Shown in pieces: positions 35,976-46,467 of a stretch of 64,000 bases of DNA. This DNA comes from Agriotes lineatus. Taxonomy: Eukaryota; Arthropoda; Insecta; Coleoptera; Elateridae. The translations under genes and the position numbers were made by a program. Location of the stretch: the NCBI GenBank assembly GCA_940337035.1, contig CALNHX010003006.1:62001-126000 (forward strand), read 5' to 3'. Position 1 is the first letter of the stretch. Every line of letters begins with the position of its first letter. The notes beneath the pieces are model-generated. The model was not told where the DNA came from, made no database searches, and saw nothing but the letters and a program-made list of their open reading frames with translations.

Positions 35976-37040
35976 TTTTAATTTGTCGCCAACACATACG
36001 TCTTTTGGTAAATTTTTTACAAGAAAAAATGGTTTGACTTATATTTTTACAAGTATCCCTTGTCTTATTTGCAAACGATATTGAAAAGCTATTTTTTTCA
36101 ACGAAATTGTCTGTTTTTATTCAAATTTATGGGGGGCAACCATTCTTATACAATAAGACTCGGATATCTTCGGAACACGGTAGCTGAAAGCAACGCACCA
36201 CCCTTTCTTACCTATATGAGTAAGAAAAAGATAGCCATACAAAAAATTATATTAGTAGGCAGGTTTAGTTGACAAATGTCACAATTGAAATTAGTCAAGC
36301 CTTCTCCAATACTTGCTACTATGTTTATCTCTTTCTTTACGTATATCTTCTTGTTCATGTTATCTTATTGCTGATATATATAATTGTGACCGACAGGCAA
36401 CGATCTGTTAGGCCCTTTGAGGATGACGAAATAGAAAGTTCTGCAGAGTCAGTGATATCATAGCAAATTCCATTGCGAATAATTACGCATTTTATGTTTA
36501 TCTCTTTCTTATTCAAGCAATACGTATTATCAGTATTTCAGGAATATACTAAAATAAAATTTGTAACTCGTTTTATATTACGATCTGCCTTTAGCTCTTA
36601 TCGCCCATTTAATTTTTAAACTAGCTGTTGTAATTTATAAGCGGCTAAAACTCAGTCGAAAATAACATTTAAAATTTATTTATAATATGAATATGTAAGC
36701 GTAATGTCAGAACAGCTAAGTGGTACAATGTTCAAACCTTTAAAACCAGACAAAACACAGGCACCGACCTGTTTTAAAAAGGGAACTTAGACGGAATTTC
36801 CTATAGTAGGTAGGGACAATAAGAACCTCGTTAATCCAGCCATATAGCAGGCACAAATTATAAAATTATTAATTAATTATGGCACATCCAAATGCAAAAA
36901 CACTTTTTTAAAATTACTACAAGTCATTTAACACCACAAGATACACATTCCCGTTCTTATAATCTGAATTTTTGAAAAAATAGTTTGTTTAAAGCTGGGC
37001 TCGTGACACGTAAGTGACTATGTTTAATTCCTTTAACCTC
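35976..37040. other. Right outer arm, diverged part
   Basis: It shares short inverted matches with 31715-32200, for example TTTTAAAGGTTTGAACA (left, 31718) with its complement near 36735, and AAGAACGGAATTGTG (left) with its complement near 36950. Insertions, deletions and a possible nested insert at 36130-36500 separate the matches. The frames here (36060-36463) show no recognised domain. Confidence 0.5.
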
Positions 37041-37121
37041 GATGGCTTCGATAGCCCAGTTGGTTAAGACTTCGTACTCGTAATGCTGTGATCGCTGGTT
37101 CGACTCCAGCCATGGGACATC
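37041..37121 (+). other. tRNA-like sequence in the right outer arm
   Basis: The A box TAGCCCAGTTGG (37052), a seven-base loop CTCGTAA that would give anticodon CGU, and a perfect T arm GCTGG-TTCGACT-CCAGC are present. The anticodon stem is mismatched and the acceptor stem is poor, so it is a tRNA relic, nearest to tRNA-Thr. It points outward, mirroring the different tRNA-like sequence at 31630-31712. Confidence 0.6.
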
Positions 37122-37164
37122 GCAGGAAGCTTTTTTTAAATTAAAATAAATGTGAGAAAACCAA

Positions 37165-37490
37165 GATGGACGACACCCGAGGAGTTAAATTCAAAACAGG
37201 GACTTAGAAAAAAATTTTAAATTCAAATATTCGCGCGAAATTAAAATGGCCTCCGTGCATGAGAGAGAGACAGCAGCTTCGATGAGGGAGACGGAAGATC
37301 TACCAGTTTGAAATTCAAATATTCGCGCGAAAATTCAAAATTAAAAACGACTACAGTGCGAAGTGCGCACGCAGAAAACAAAGATGGACGACACACCGCG
37401 AAGTTTAAATTCAAAAAATTGAACTTAGAAAAAAATCAGAGAAAATTTCAAATTCAAATATTCGCGCCAGAAATCCAAGATGGCCGCCTA
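37165..37490. repeat. Outer-arm tandem duplication, right side
   Basis: About three units carrying AAATTCAAATATTCGCGCGA at 37214, 37313 and 37449 and CAAGATGG-type motifs at 37162, 37379 and 37471. Inverted relative to 31355-31600. Confidence 0.75.
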
Positions 37491-37559
37491 AGTCCGACGC
37501 GTAATTTAATCGGAAGCTAATGCGTAATTTAATCGGAAGCTAATGCGTAATTTAATCAG

Positions 37560-37735
37560 TAGCACATGTGAAAATTAATTAGTTCAAACCGCGAAATTAA
37601 TTAGATCAAACCGCGAAATTAAATCCGCGAAATCCGCGAATTAAAACCGCGAAATCCGCGAATTAAAACCGCGAAATCCGCGAATAAATCCGCGAATTAA
37701 ACCGCGAATCCGCGAATCCGCGAATCAATTAAAAG
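37560..37735. repeat. Right terminal array of CGCGAA units
   Basis: A run of variable-length units, AAACCGCGAAATTAATTAG and then AAATCCGCGAATTAAAACCG, about a dozen in all. The copy number is higher than in the left terminal block, as expected for a tandem array that expands and contracts. Confidence 0.85.
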
Positions 37736-37889
37736 TGGTGGGGGAAAGCTGCCCTCATTCTACTTGTATAGAATTAGAAGATGAGAAAATGGTATGCCAA
37801 ACGCCACTTATTTTTCTCTGAATTACTATTGTTGCTATAGCCATTTAAGGCAATATTTTATATTTTTCATCAAAGATTCAAAGTGTTCA

Positions 37890-38110
37890 AAGACGTTAAA
37901 AATACCGTGAGATCAAATAAATTTATAGAGTGATTCGTATTATGTATGTGGTAGCACGCACTGATTAAGCGAAGTTTGGCATATTTAAATTTGAATTGCT
38001 AACTGACATTGCAAAACCTGACCTGATAACCTCGACTTTGACATAGGCTGACAGTATCTACTTTCACACAACTTCAGTACTGACAAACGTATTACCACGA
38101 AGCACAGGCT
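37890..38110 (+). repeat. Dispersed repeat, copy 1
   Basis: AGATCAAATAAATTTATAG and AACCTCGACTTTGACATAGG with CTTCAGTACTGACAAACGTA recur, the second block inverted, at 46335-46480 (copy 2, interrupted by a SINE). About 80% similar by eye. No coding capacity or TIR was established. Confidence 0.55.
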
Positions 38111-40689
38111 TCTTCTCTAATTATACATGTATTTGACATCGGTACAAAAATGGAGGGCACAAACAAATAAATTACCGTTCGGGAGCTCAAATGTCTATAC
38201 GCACGACGCCATGAACAAAACTATAAACTACTTCAGACTGGCAATACCGAGGATAGTGAGAATATCTAAACAGCCTGGTTAAATTCCTGTTTTAGAAAAC
38301 TATAAATTGCAGCTCCAATTATTGGACCAGAGAAAATCTGATAACAAGTGTGGCATTTTTAACATTTTCTGACAATAATTTCTAACAACTCTAAATTGTC
38401 CAAAGAGATTAATTAATTTTTATAGCAAGATTTATAATTATGGATGAAACCTGGATTCATCACTCTGGTTCGCAATCTGCATAGCAAAGTCACTCGGATT
38501 CACCAACCCATCGTACATTTTGACAGGATTCCACAGGCGTATCAAAATGTTATGATATACATTCCCAACAATCATGACAACTGTTCAACATTTATAAGGA
38601 TAATACAAGGTTACAGGTTCAAGTTCATTTGTTTACTTTTCCTGTAAAACGACCTTAGGAGACATCAACGTAAAACGAAACTCGTTCTCATACGATGTGG
38701 TCGTACTGGATTATCAGTGTATAATTAGGTAATTGAAGGTAATTATGGAGTAAACATTGCATTCAAGCACAAAGCATATATTGATGTTTAGTTGATTGAA
38801 ACCATGAGCCGTCGATGAAACAACCGTTTTATAGATTGTGGTAATTATACACCCTTGAGGAAATACTAAAAATCTCAACTGATACACGATCAATTCATAG
38901 TATACGGAAAGCACGCTTCGATTACTTTTTTCTCAACGAGTAGCCTGTAAGCAAGTGATAGAAACACTTTTATTGAAGTACTTGCGTTGAATTGGATTTA
39001 CTACACCACTTTGTAGCATTGTATTAGTGATTTTTTATACTTTTCCTTTCTACTCCACGGACAATTTCCTGGCGGTGTCCATGGAGAAATTCAATTTTCT
39101 TTATGAAGCCCGCCAGCATATGAATTTTTATTGGTCAAAATAAGATGTAAGGCAAGATTCGTAATAGAAACCAATGAAAATACCTGACTTTCTTGAATGA
39201 AAGATCTGAACGAAGTGAACATTGTGGAAAGTAATAATGCTCGGTTCATTTGTAGTTCAGTGCTATTCATGTTTCGGAGGGTGTGGAATCTGTTTGTTGG
39301 TGAATGGTGGCTCGAATATTACGTGTCGAATATTAATATTTATAAAATGGCAGACAGTTCCAATTTAAACTCCAAAATAGATTCTTCCAATCGAAGTACT
39401 AAAAATTTGATAAACACTATCAAAAATTTCTTCGTAAGGGGAAAAGGTGGAAAAGAGATACCCAAAACAGCTTTATCGTCCACAACGTTGGGTGTCAATA
39501 GCCAATAGAGGTCTAGTTAAATTTAGAAATGGAAGATAGAAGAGATATCAAATGGATTCTTTTAATCAAAATAAAATAAGTTATGATGATCATGAGTCAG
39601 AAAATTTAAAGGATGAAATAAAAGGGGATATCGTCGAGTTTATTATATTTACATAATTTCTCTGGTTTCAAACCAATTTTCTTATCCAGATGATTACCAT
39701 AATTAGATTCTTCTTCTTCTCGTTGCGTTGTAGTCGTACTTGACCATGGATTCCCTCCGTTCTTTAACACGACCCTTCAGAAGCTTCAAACTTCAGCATC
39801 GTGTTTACTTTAAAGTGCGATGGGACTCATAATTATAGCCAATTAATGTTAATGTGATGGTGAACGGATCTTAAAGGCGTTTTTTCAGAAGAAATTTAAT
39901 TAGAAATGGAAGATTTGGTACTATCTTCTTCTTTTGTATCGTCGTGATGGCCTTTAAGCGTAGGAAAATGACTAGTGTCAGTTAAACAACTCAATCGAAG
40001 TAGTTACAGAAACTTTGTTAGATCCCATTTTAGCAAGTTGGCGTTTACTCATCAAAACTGAAACGGTGATTATCTTCAAATACGTGATCAAAGCAAAATT
40101 AGAACAGTTCCGAAAAATCCATCGATCTCTGATTGCCTATCTCGGTGTAGATATTCAGATAAGCATGCAATTTTCTAGACATTGAACCTCCGTCCGGTGC
40201 AAAACTGGAGTACGTGGGGCCGATAAGGCTGGGTTTACTTAGTAGCCAAGCAAACCTTGCACCATGAGGGGCAAGCCCACTCGCCCAGTACCCGATGTTA
40301 TCGGTTGTTGCTGAGGCCAAGTGGTATACCCACCCCCTTAATTCTCAATGTAAACTGATAATAAGCAAATTTGTTCCAAGAAGGGCGTATTCATTTATCA
40401 AACGTAAAACAAAGGTAATTGTACTCATACCTATCGAACTATCCAGGACAGTTTGATGAGTCTTTTGTCTTAGCATATATCTCTATTTCTTCCATTTTAC
40501 TTGGCTTGCGATGTTGAAGTCCAGTACTACTCTCCATCATTTAGGGGTTCTTCCTGCGGTCGCTGTGTTTTTGCTTTTTCGTCCAGATTCTTACAATTTG
40601 CATTCTAGTTACATGCTGGTTCCATTCCCTTCTCCTGTTTCTTGCCTACCTGGTGATATCTGAAATGTTATATTATGTTCTTAGTTCTT
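38111..40689. other. Non-coding, nothing recognised
   Basis: AT-rich sequence with short frames only (for example 38444-38647, 39197-39508, 40099-40320), none with a recognisable domain, splice frame or repeat partner. Confidence 0.5.
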
Positions 40690-41010
40690 CATTTCTTACA
40701 AAAATCGTGGTATGTAAAAGAGAACACCCTAATTCAGAAAGTTGATAGAAGAGCTTTTTACAAAAAAAGTCGTTTTATTTCTAATGGTTTGTCTTTTAAC
40801 TGATAACGTATATATGGCAGTGAAACCTGGGCGATTGGAACAGCTGAAAGAAACATGTTTGAAGCTTTCGGAACATGGTATGACAGGAAAACTCTTAAAA
40901 TTAACTGAACCGAGAGAGTGTGCAGCGGAGAAGTATTATCTTCAATAATAAAGCGCAGAGGAACCAAATTGTAGAGATAGTAGCAATAGGATTGTGAATA
41001 GAATAATCGA
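40690..41010 (+). pseudogene. Decayed 3' end of a LINE ORF2
   Basis: In one frame the plus strand reads YGSETWAIGTAERNMFEAFG, then WYDRKTLKINWTERVCSGEV and LSSIIKRRGTKL. This is the YGSETW...EAFEMWCYRRMLKISWxxRVxNEEVL block found at the C-terminus of many LINE ORF2 proteins. An upstream remnant, AFYKKKSFLSNG, fits the preceding segment. The different frame given by 40742-40948 is a shadow. Stops are frequent; no 5' part was found nearby. Confidence 0.7.
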
Positions 41011-41564
41011 AGGGACGCCCAATACTACAATGGCTCTTTTTAATTTTGCCATTTGTGGCTTAGATTCTCATTTTCAATGCATGCCTACTCCCTTTTATTA
41101 CTAGCTCCATGAACTTTTGAGAGTTAGAGCTAACTTCAATCCTTAGTTTTTATAAAGACGCACGGTGAAATTTCAGATCGGCATGCATTTTCCCTTTGCC
41201 TTTCGGTGAGCTAAATCAATTTAGCGTTCGTTGTCATCGAGTGGTAATAAATCTTCCGAGCTTCCTGAAGCCGGTGGAGCAGTCATTTCAACCTAGATGC
41301 AGACCGTGCAAATTTAATTTTTCACTGCACGTGTTCATTGGACCGCTATTAACCTTACGGTAGGCTTATTTCCCTTTGAGTTAGCGTTGCTAATTAGGCG
41401 ACTCGCGTTATATGCCCGCTAGGAAACGTTACCGCTTCGCTACATTCGCTTGGCTCAGGCATACTGAAATTTGTCACGGAATATTTAATCTGTCACCTGG
41501 ACTGCTCCCGCCTTTCATAGTTAGAAACTGTTTTGTAATAGCCGAAGGCTTTCTTGCTTCTGAG
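41011..41564. promoter_or_regulatory. Unique GC-richer stretch, possible intronic regulatory DNA
   Basis: No repeat partner and no coding sign; composition is more balanced than the surroundings, with homeodomain-type TAAT cores (for example GCTAATTAGG near 41389). Function is inference only. Confidence 0.2.
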
Positions 41565-42040
41565 AAGATCCAGAATCCAATGTTCCTGAGAGCTTTTGGT
41601 TTACCTCCCAGCGATTTATTCCGGTGAAGCTGCCCCGGATATTAGTTGTGGGTAGGATAATAACAAGGGAAGTTCTTTTTTCCGCTTAAGGCAGCCAGCA
41701 AAAGGTAGCTAAATATTCTTTTGGTACTACTATTTTATTCTTATATGTTTTTCGAAGGTGTATCGACAGACTTGCGTTTCTTTCTGGGGTTAGAGATTAT
41801 GCATGTCAGATAGGATCAGTTTTTCGCTTAATGATTCCTGCGCAGTTCTATTAACTGTAATATCATTATGAACCCTAATACTATTAAATGCGAAATTTCC
41901 TTTGACCCAAAATTTAATAAGTTTTACTCACTATTTAACTTTGTTTAATTATTTTCTTTTGCCTAACGTATGTGTTATATAATGTTTAATATTTTTGGGT
42001 CGTTTTGAATTTAGGAACCCAGTTTAGCATTTAGGTGCCC
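41565..42040. repeat. Direct repeat of about 470 bp, first copy
   Basis: It begins near ATGTTCCTGAGAGC, includes GGTGAAGCTGCCCCGG (41623) and GTGTATCGACAGACTT, and ends near CCCAGTTTAGCATTTAGG. It is repeated in the same orientation at 42353-42826, offset 784 bp, at roughly 85% identity. Confidence 0.85.
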
Positions 42041-42049
42041 CATGCCGTA

Positions 42050-42170
42050 TATGACATATTTAAAACGATTTTCTTGATAATCTTGTAACTCAGAATTTTT
42101 AAATTTTAATTGAAGACGATTCGTATACTGTCGAAATATCTTATTAACATCAAAATTTAATATACAGGGT
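42050..42170. repeat. Short dispersed repeat between the direct repeats
   Basis: ATTTAAAACGATTTTCTTGA through CATCAAAATTTAATATACAG is matched at 49490-49605 (ATTTAAAATGATATTCTTGA and onward). A CAGGGTGACTTTAAC motif follows at 42167. Confidence 0.65.
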
Positions 42171-42352
42171 GACTTTAACATTTGTGCAAATATTTTAACT
42201 GGGAAAAGAGGACAGTAAAATAACATGATTAGTCCAATTATGTCTCATACAAAAACTTGGATTTCGAAAAAAAACAAGTTAAAGTTTTTTTTAACTTTTT
42301 GAGGGCCACAAATAAGTTTGCAGAAGTGTAATAATTAAAAACCACAGACACA

Positions 42353-42826
42353 GATCAGCATCCAGTGTTCCTGCGAGATTTTTGTTTCTTCCAGGTAATG
42401 TATCCCGGTGAAGCTGCCCCGGGAATGCGTTGTGGGTAAGATAGTACCAATGGATGTTCTTTTTTGCGCTTAAGGCAACTAGCGAAAGGTAGCTAACTAT
42501 TAATTTGTTACTACTGTTTTATTCTTATATGTTTTTCAAAGGTGTATCGACAGACTTTTGTTAATTTCTTAGGTTAAAGATTATGCTTGTCAGATAGGAT
42601 CAGTTTTTCGCTGAATGATTCCTGGGCAGTTCTATTAACTGAATTATGATTATGAACCCTGATACTATTAAATGCGCAATTTCCTTTGAGCCAAAATTTA
42701 AAAAGTTTTATTGCCTATTTAATTGTTTAATTATTTTTTTTTGTCTAACGTAGGTGTTATATGATTTTTTAATATTCTTGGGTCGTTTTGAATTTAGCGA
42801 CCCAGTTTAGCATTTATGTTCCCATT
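42353..42826. repeat. Direct repeat of about 470 bp, second copy
   Basis: Second copy of the sequence at 41565-42040, same orientation. The two could be the ends of a larger direct-repeat element of about 1.26 kb (solo LTR-like pair) or a segmental duplication; no TG...CA ends or PBS were identified. Confidence 0.8.
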
Positions 42827-43499
42827 TTAAACGGATTGCACCATTGAACCCCAGATTCTTTTGCATTGATGGGCCTGGTTTATTGTTTATGCGTCCAGAA
42901 TGCTATTTATTTTCATTTTGTTGTTTTTATTCAACTTTATTCAAAGATTTTGACAATGAATGCTTCATTATTGTTCCCTACTATTGGTATGTTTCGTTTG
43001 ACCTATCGATAACCGCTTGTTTTTTTAGAGTATAGGCCAGTGTCGGCTAGAAGCTGTGAGCGGTAAGTGAGTTTTATTTAGATTGTGAACGTGACTGGTT
43101 TTGCTGTTGTGGTTGACGACTGGCGCCCTTTTGTAACTTGCTTTATTTTTATTCAATTATTAATCTTAAGAACCATCGCCTGAGCCTTGCTCATGGCAAC
43201 AAATCGCCTACAGTTATGAGCTAGTCGGGTTGTGATCGCCTCTGTTGAAGGACGGTTCAACACATGAACCAGATAATGGAAGATTCAGGATGTGCCTTCT
43301 ATTAAAAATTAACAGAAAATCCTCAGATTAACTATAATGGACTGCTGCAACAAACTAGTCATGAGGTTGAAGACCAAATAAGCAGATGTCGTTGCTTTAA
43401 TAAACATTTGCTCTATTAATTTGGTTGTTGAAGGGCAGACAGAGACAGTGGATAGCAGTCTAATGGAAACTTCCTGAGAGGAACTTTGCGGTATTTGCA
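42827..43499. other. Non-coding, nothing recognised
   Basis: AT-rich; short frames without known motifs. Confidence 0.5.
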
Positions 43500-44200
43500 A
43501 TTTCAGAACGATAGGGAACCGCCAGCGGTCCTTGAATTTCCTAATTGCGCCCTTCGCCGCAGCCTGCAGGAAGGACGCGTTTCCGAATTACATTGCGGAT
43601 CGAGATTAATACCATTCAAGGTGGCCTGATAACGGGCAGATTCAATATTTATTGAGCATATCGCGCAGCCTTCGCCGCTAATGAATTCGGCGAGTGTTGG
43701 CAGTGGAAGCGGGTAAACGATACGATTTTGATTCCAATTGTTGGCGAGGTAATGGGCGGCCTTGGGCATCTCTCGTTAGCAGAGGTTTCTGGAGAAAGTG
43801 ATCCCCGTCCGGCGGATCAATGAGGACGCGCGTTCGAACGCAAATGTTGGCACACGTGGACCAGATTGACGCAGTTTTCCACGTGCCCTACGTGGGTCGG
43901 TTTCCAGGGTGTGCGCAGACAGGATAATGCCTGAAATAGCGATCCCTGTCTCGTGGCGGCGTAATTGTTTATTTTGATGGGCTCTGCAGAACTGTTTTTA
44001 ATGCAATTACGAAAGCGTGATGAGAGGAAAAGTGCCTCACTATCACTTTGCAGGCGCTAAGTGAATTCCGCGCCATTCCATTAAGCTGCTTAATTCGATT
44101 CCGAAAGTGTTCTGATTTCCTTTTTTGCCCGGCGATGGTAAGGCAATTAGCGTGGAAAGCAGGGATTTGTTGCTTTTAGTGTGTGAATTCGCGGTGTTGT
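43500..44200. promoter_or_regulatory. Unique GC-richer block with an ACGTG cluster
   Basis: A non-repetitive, balanced-composition block. Within 42 bp it has CACGTG at 43853, CACGTG at 43880 and TACGTG at 43889, which are E-box and bHLH-PAS-type sites. The minus-strand frame 43503-43769 has no recognised domain and probably arises from the higher GC. Candidate intronic enhancer by composition and motif clustering only. Confidence 0.25.
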
Positions 44201-44889
44201 CCGTTATGTAATGCAAAAGTAGGAGTTAGTAATGAGCTGGAGTTGTTATAGTCTCTTCGCCGCTCTTAAATTCACAAGTATGCAATCTTGGCTGTAAAAT
44301 TCATATTAGCAAAATTAATTATTTGTCAAGAAAGTAGTAGAGAGTCAACCTTCTGACGTCTAACCGAAGTCTTGCAACCTAAACAATCACATGTTTTTGA
44401 AGACGACGAAATTTGATAACGATGCTTGAACTGACCTTTCTATTCAGCATTTTTTTACAAATAACTAATTTTATTAGTTCATATCACAGAACAACTATTT
44501 AGAATTCCAAAAATCAGGACAGGAGTGACAGGATATAGATAAATTCGATTTATGCAATTGCAGCCCTTGCAATTACAATTAGAACAAAGGGTAAAAAGGG
44601 TACAAATTTGGGACTGACTGCACTCTATTCACATGTACTTAATGCTCAAAGTAGGCCCGTAGTGCTACATTTGTGGGTATATGTTTGTGTGTAGCTTTGT
44701 TACTCTATCTCATTGACTGATCATCAGAGAAAAGCGATCCACATTGCGCCCTGACGAAGACAAAGAGCGAACAGATAATTTTGATAAAGCACAAAATATC
44801 GTGATTATATACCACTAAGACAAATTCAAAAGCATAGAATATCCGTCATTGCGGATAGCATATCATGGATCACGATTATCATTTGATAG
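44201..44889. other. Non-coding, ends in the left hAT duplication
   Basis: No feature recognised except ATTTGATAG at 44881-44889, the left target-site duplication of the following MITE. Confidence 0.55.
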
Positions 44890-45598
44890 CGGTGGCGGCT
44901 TGTGCTCCACCCCCTCACAGACAAAAACAAATTCCGATATCCCGAGATTTAAATATGTCGGATATGTACTGGTACAAGAGAACATTTAATGACTTTCACA
45001 TTTTCGGTATTATAAATATAGTCATATAAATTCCCAGATAAATATCGTTGTAAACCTTCATGGCAGAGTTTGTACAGTCGGAATTCTAAGAGTGAGACAC
45101 GAGATGCATGTGGCGGAGTGGGGATGTTATGCCAGCTGACAGCCGTCAGCTGAATTTTTATATTTTCTTCAATATTTCATCTATAATTTAAGTAAAAATT
45201 GTAATTTATAGACCAACGCCTTCTAAACATATGTATGTGGTCAACTTTTTGAAAGAATAACAATTTTCGATTTACGGCTCCCGTTGAATCTTAAAATATC
45301 TTTAGCTTTTGACCTACTTCTTGCCGCTGGCCCCATCTGCAGTCTATAAATTGCCGAAAAGCTGAGGAGTCGCTTCGATCTAGCACCAATGCGACCTTGA
45401 AAGCAAACAGAGCTTATCGTACAGTTCATGTTTATGAAATAAAAATTATTCATGCTTTGTTTAAGATTGAACAATGAGAAAAATGATGAATAGTAAGTAC
45501 AAAAAAATGTGTTTTTCAGAATAACAAAATTATTGAACGACTGGTTTGTTATGGTAGAGCCGGGGCTCCTTGACTCCTTGTTATAACTAGCCGTCACT
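44890..45598. mobile_element. hAT MITE with CAGTGGCGGCT-type ends, copy 1
   Basis: The left end CGGTGGCGGCTTGTG and the reverse complement of the right end, AGTGACGGCTAGTT, are imperfect inverted repeats. ATTTGATAG flanks both sides (44881-44889 and 45599-45607), giving an 8- to 9-bp duplication as expected for hAT. The interior is shared with a second copy at 58206-58889, for example AAAAGCTGAGGAGTCGCTTC and GATCTAGCACCAATGCG. It is non-coding; the frame at 45241-45597 is accidental. Confidence 0.85.
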
Positions 45599-45617
45599 AT
45601 TTGATAGAAATTGTAGA

Positions 45618-46080
45618 CAGGGCCGAATTAATTTTCTATGAGGCCTGACGCTTTTTAACTTTTAGCCTCCCTCTCCCTCAAGATCTGATACCTAAGATGC
45701 AGAACTGGTTGAATTTGAGAGACATTTCGAATAAACAAAATCGTTTCCATTTTTTTGCACAGTTATGAAGAATAAAATATGTACCAATTATATCTCGTAT
45801 TTAAGAAAAGTACAATAATGATTGATGTTATTCTAAAAAGCCGTTTTCCTTAATTTTGAATTTACAAAATCGGAAATAATGTCCTCATCCTTTATTTGAC
45901 GCAGCACGTCTACGTACTTCAATGGACACTGTTAGTACAGCCGAGTCTTTATGTATTGTAGTTCTAAATTTATTTTTAATGAATGCTAATTTTGAGAAAA
46001 ACTGTTCGGCCCAACAGTTAAAAATTGGTATTGTTAAGTACATTTTGAGTACAGAATAAATATTGGGAAATAATTTTTCA
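45618..46080 (-). pseudogene. hAT transposase relic, C-terminal dimerisation domain
   Basis: On the minus strand from about 46078: KLFPNIYSVLKMYL, LTIPIFNCWAEQFFSKL, AFIKNKFRTTIHKD and LTVSIEV. This is the hATC dimerisation region, where families typically have IPxTNCxAERxFSKLxxIKNxLRSTM and LxxLSIE. After a frameshift it continues VLRQIKDEDIISDFVNSKLR. The terminus at 45618, CAGGGCCGAATTAA, matches the usual hAT end for this type, so 45618 is the 3' boundary of the element. The catalytic part is absent. It belongs to the ZMYM-like/DUF4371-associated hAT group by motif. The hAT MITE at 44890-45598 ends 20 bp away. Confidence 0.8.
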
Positions 46081-46146
46081 TTAAATACAATGATAATTTA
46101 TTATAATGTGTTTCAAAATAGTTATTTATGATATAAGTGTGGTTAT

Positions 46147-46231
46147 ATTACAAATAATCCACGAGAGAAAAGTTAAGCACTCGAGACGGCCAGGCCGAGA
46201 GGGGTCTTTTTTCGAGTGGATTATTTGTAAT
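46147..46231. repeat. Strong hairpin
   Basis: ATTACAAATAATCCAC (46147) pairs perfectly with GTGGATTATTTGTAAT (46216), 16 bp, with a GC-rich loop that itself contains ACGGCCAGGCCG. Flanking text belongs to an unclassified repeat. Confidence 0.75.
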
Positions 46232-46334
46232 AACACACGCGTGCCATACAAAATTTTATCTAACAACTCAATGAATATATAAAAAACATAAACTTTGTAT
46301 TGACAGCTGTGAAAAGTCATAGTGACAAATTGGA

Positions 46335-46467
46335 AAGTACCGAAAGATCAAATAAATTTGTAATTAGAGTCGCCTATGATTCGTGCTATACGTTTGGCAG
46401 TACTGAAGTGAAGTGTATTGTCAGTCTAAGTCAAATTCGAGGTTAGTAGGTTAGGTTTTGTTTGTAG
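46335..46467 (-). repeat. Dispersed repeat, copy 2
   Basis: Contains AGATCAAATAAATTTGTAAT and, inverted, the AACCTCGAATTTGACTTAGA block seen at 38031. Its end carries TAGGTTTTGTTTGTAG (46452-46467), which was duplicated by the SINE insertion that follows. Confidence 0.55.

Larger units (their letters stand above)
31150..37735. mobile_element. 6.6-kb near-palindromic (foldback-like) element
   Basis: The two halves are inverted copies. The outer parts match over the terminal CGCGAATT-type arrays, GCTACTGATTAAATTACGCA (31311) against its complement at about 37545, and the TTCGCGCGAATATTTGAATT blocks. The inner parts (32310-33955 and 34181-35975) are AT-rich inverted repeats separated by 225 bp. 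The outer arms have diverged and acquired differences, while the centre is almost identical. No transposase was found; a basic ORF fragment spans the axis. Outer limits are approximate. AGTGGT at about 31131 and 37733 might be a short duplication but is too short to rely on. The nearest known type is a foldback element; an end-to-end inverted duplication of another element is an alternative. Confidence 0.85.

Noticed and set aside
37041..37121. Functional tRNA-Thr(CGU) gene
   Set aside because: The T arm and A box are good, but the anticodon and acceptor stems are mismatched.
31150..37735. Polinton/Maverick element
   Set aside because: A 6-bp AGTGGT repeat near the ends was tempting, but there is no polymerase, integrase or AG...CT terminus, and the two ends do not begin with the same bases.
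40099..40320. A 73-codon minus-strand gene
   Set aside because: Isolated GC-richer patch, no motif, no splice signals and no repeat partner that would confirm it.
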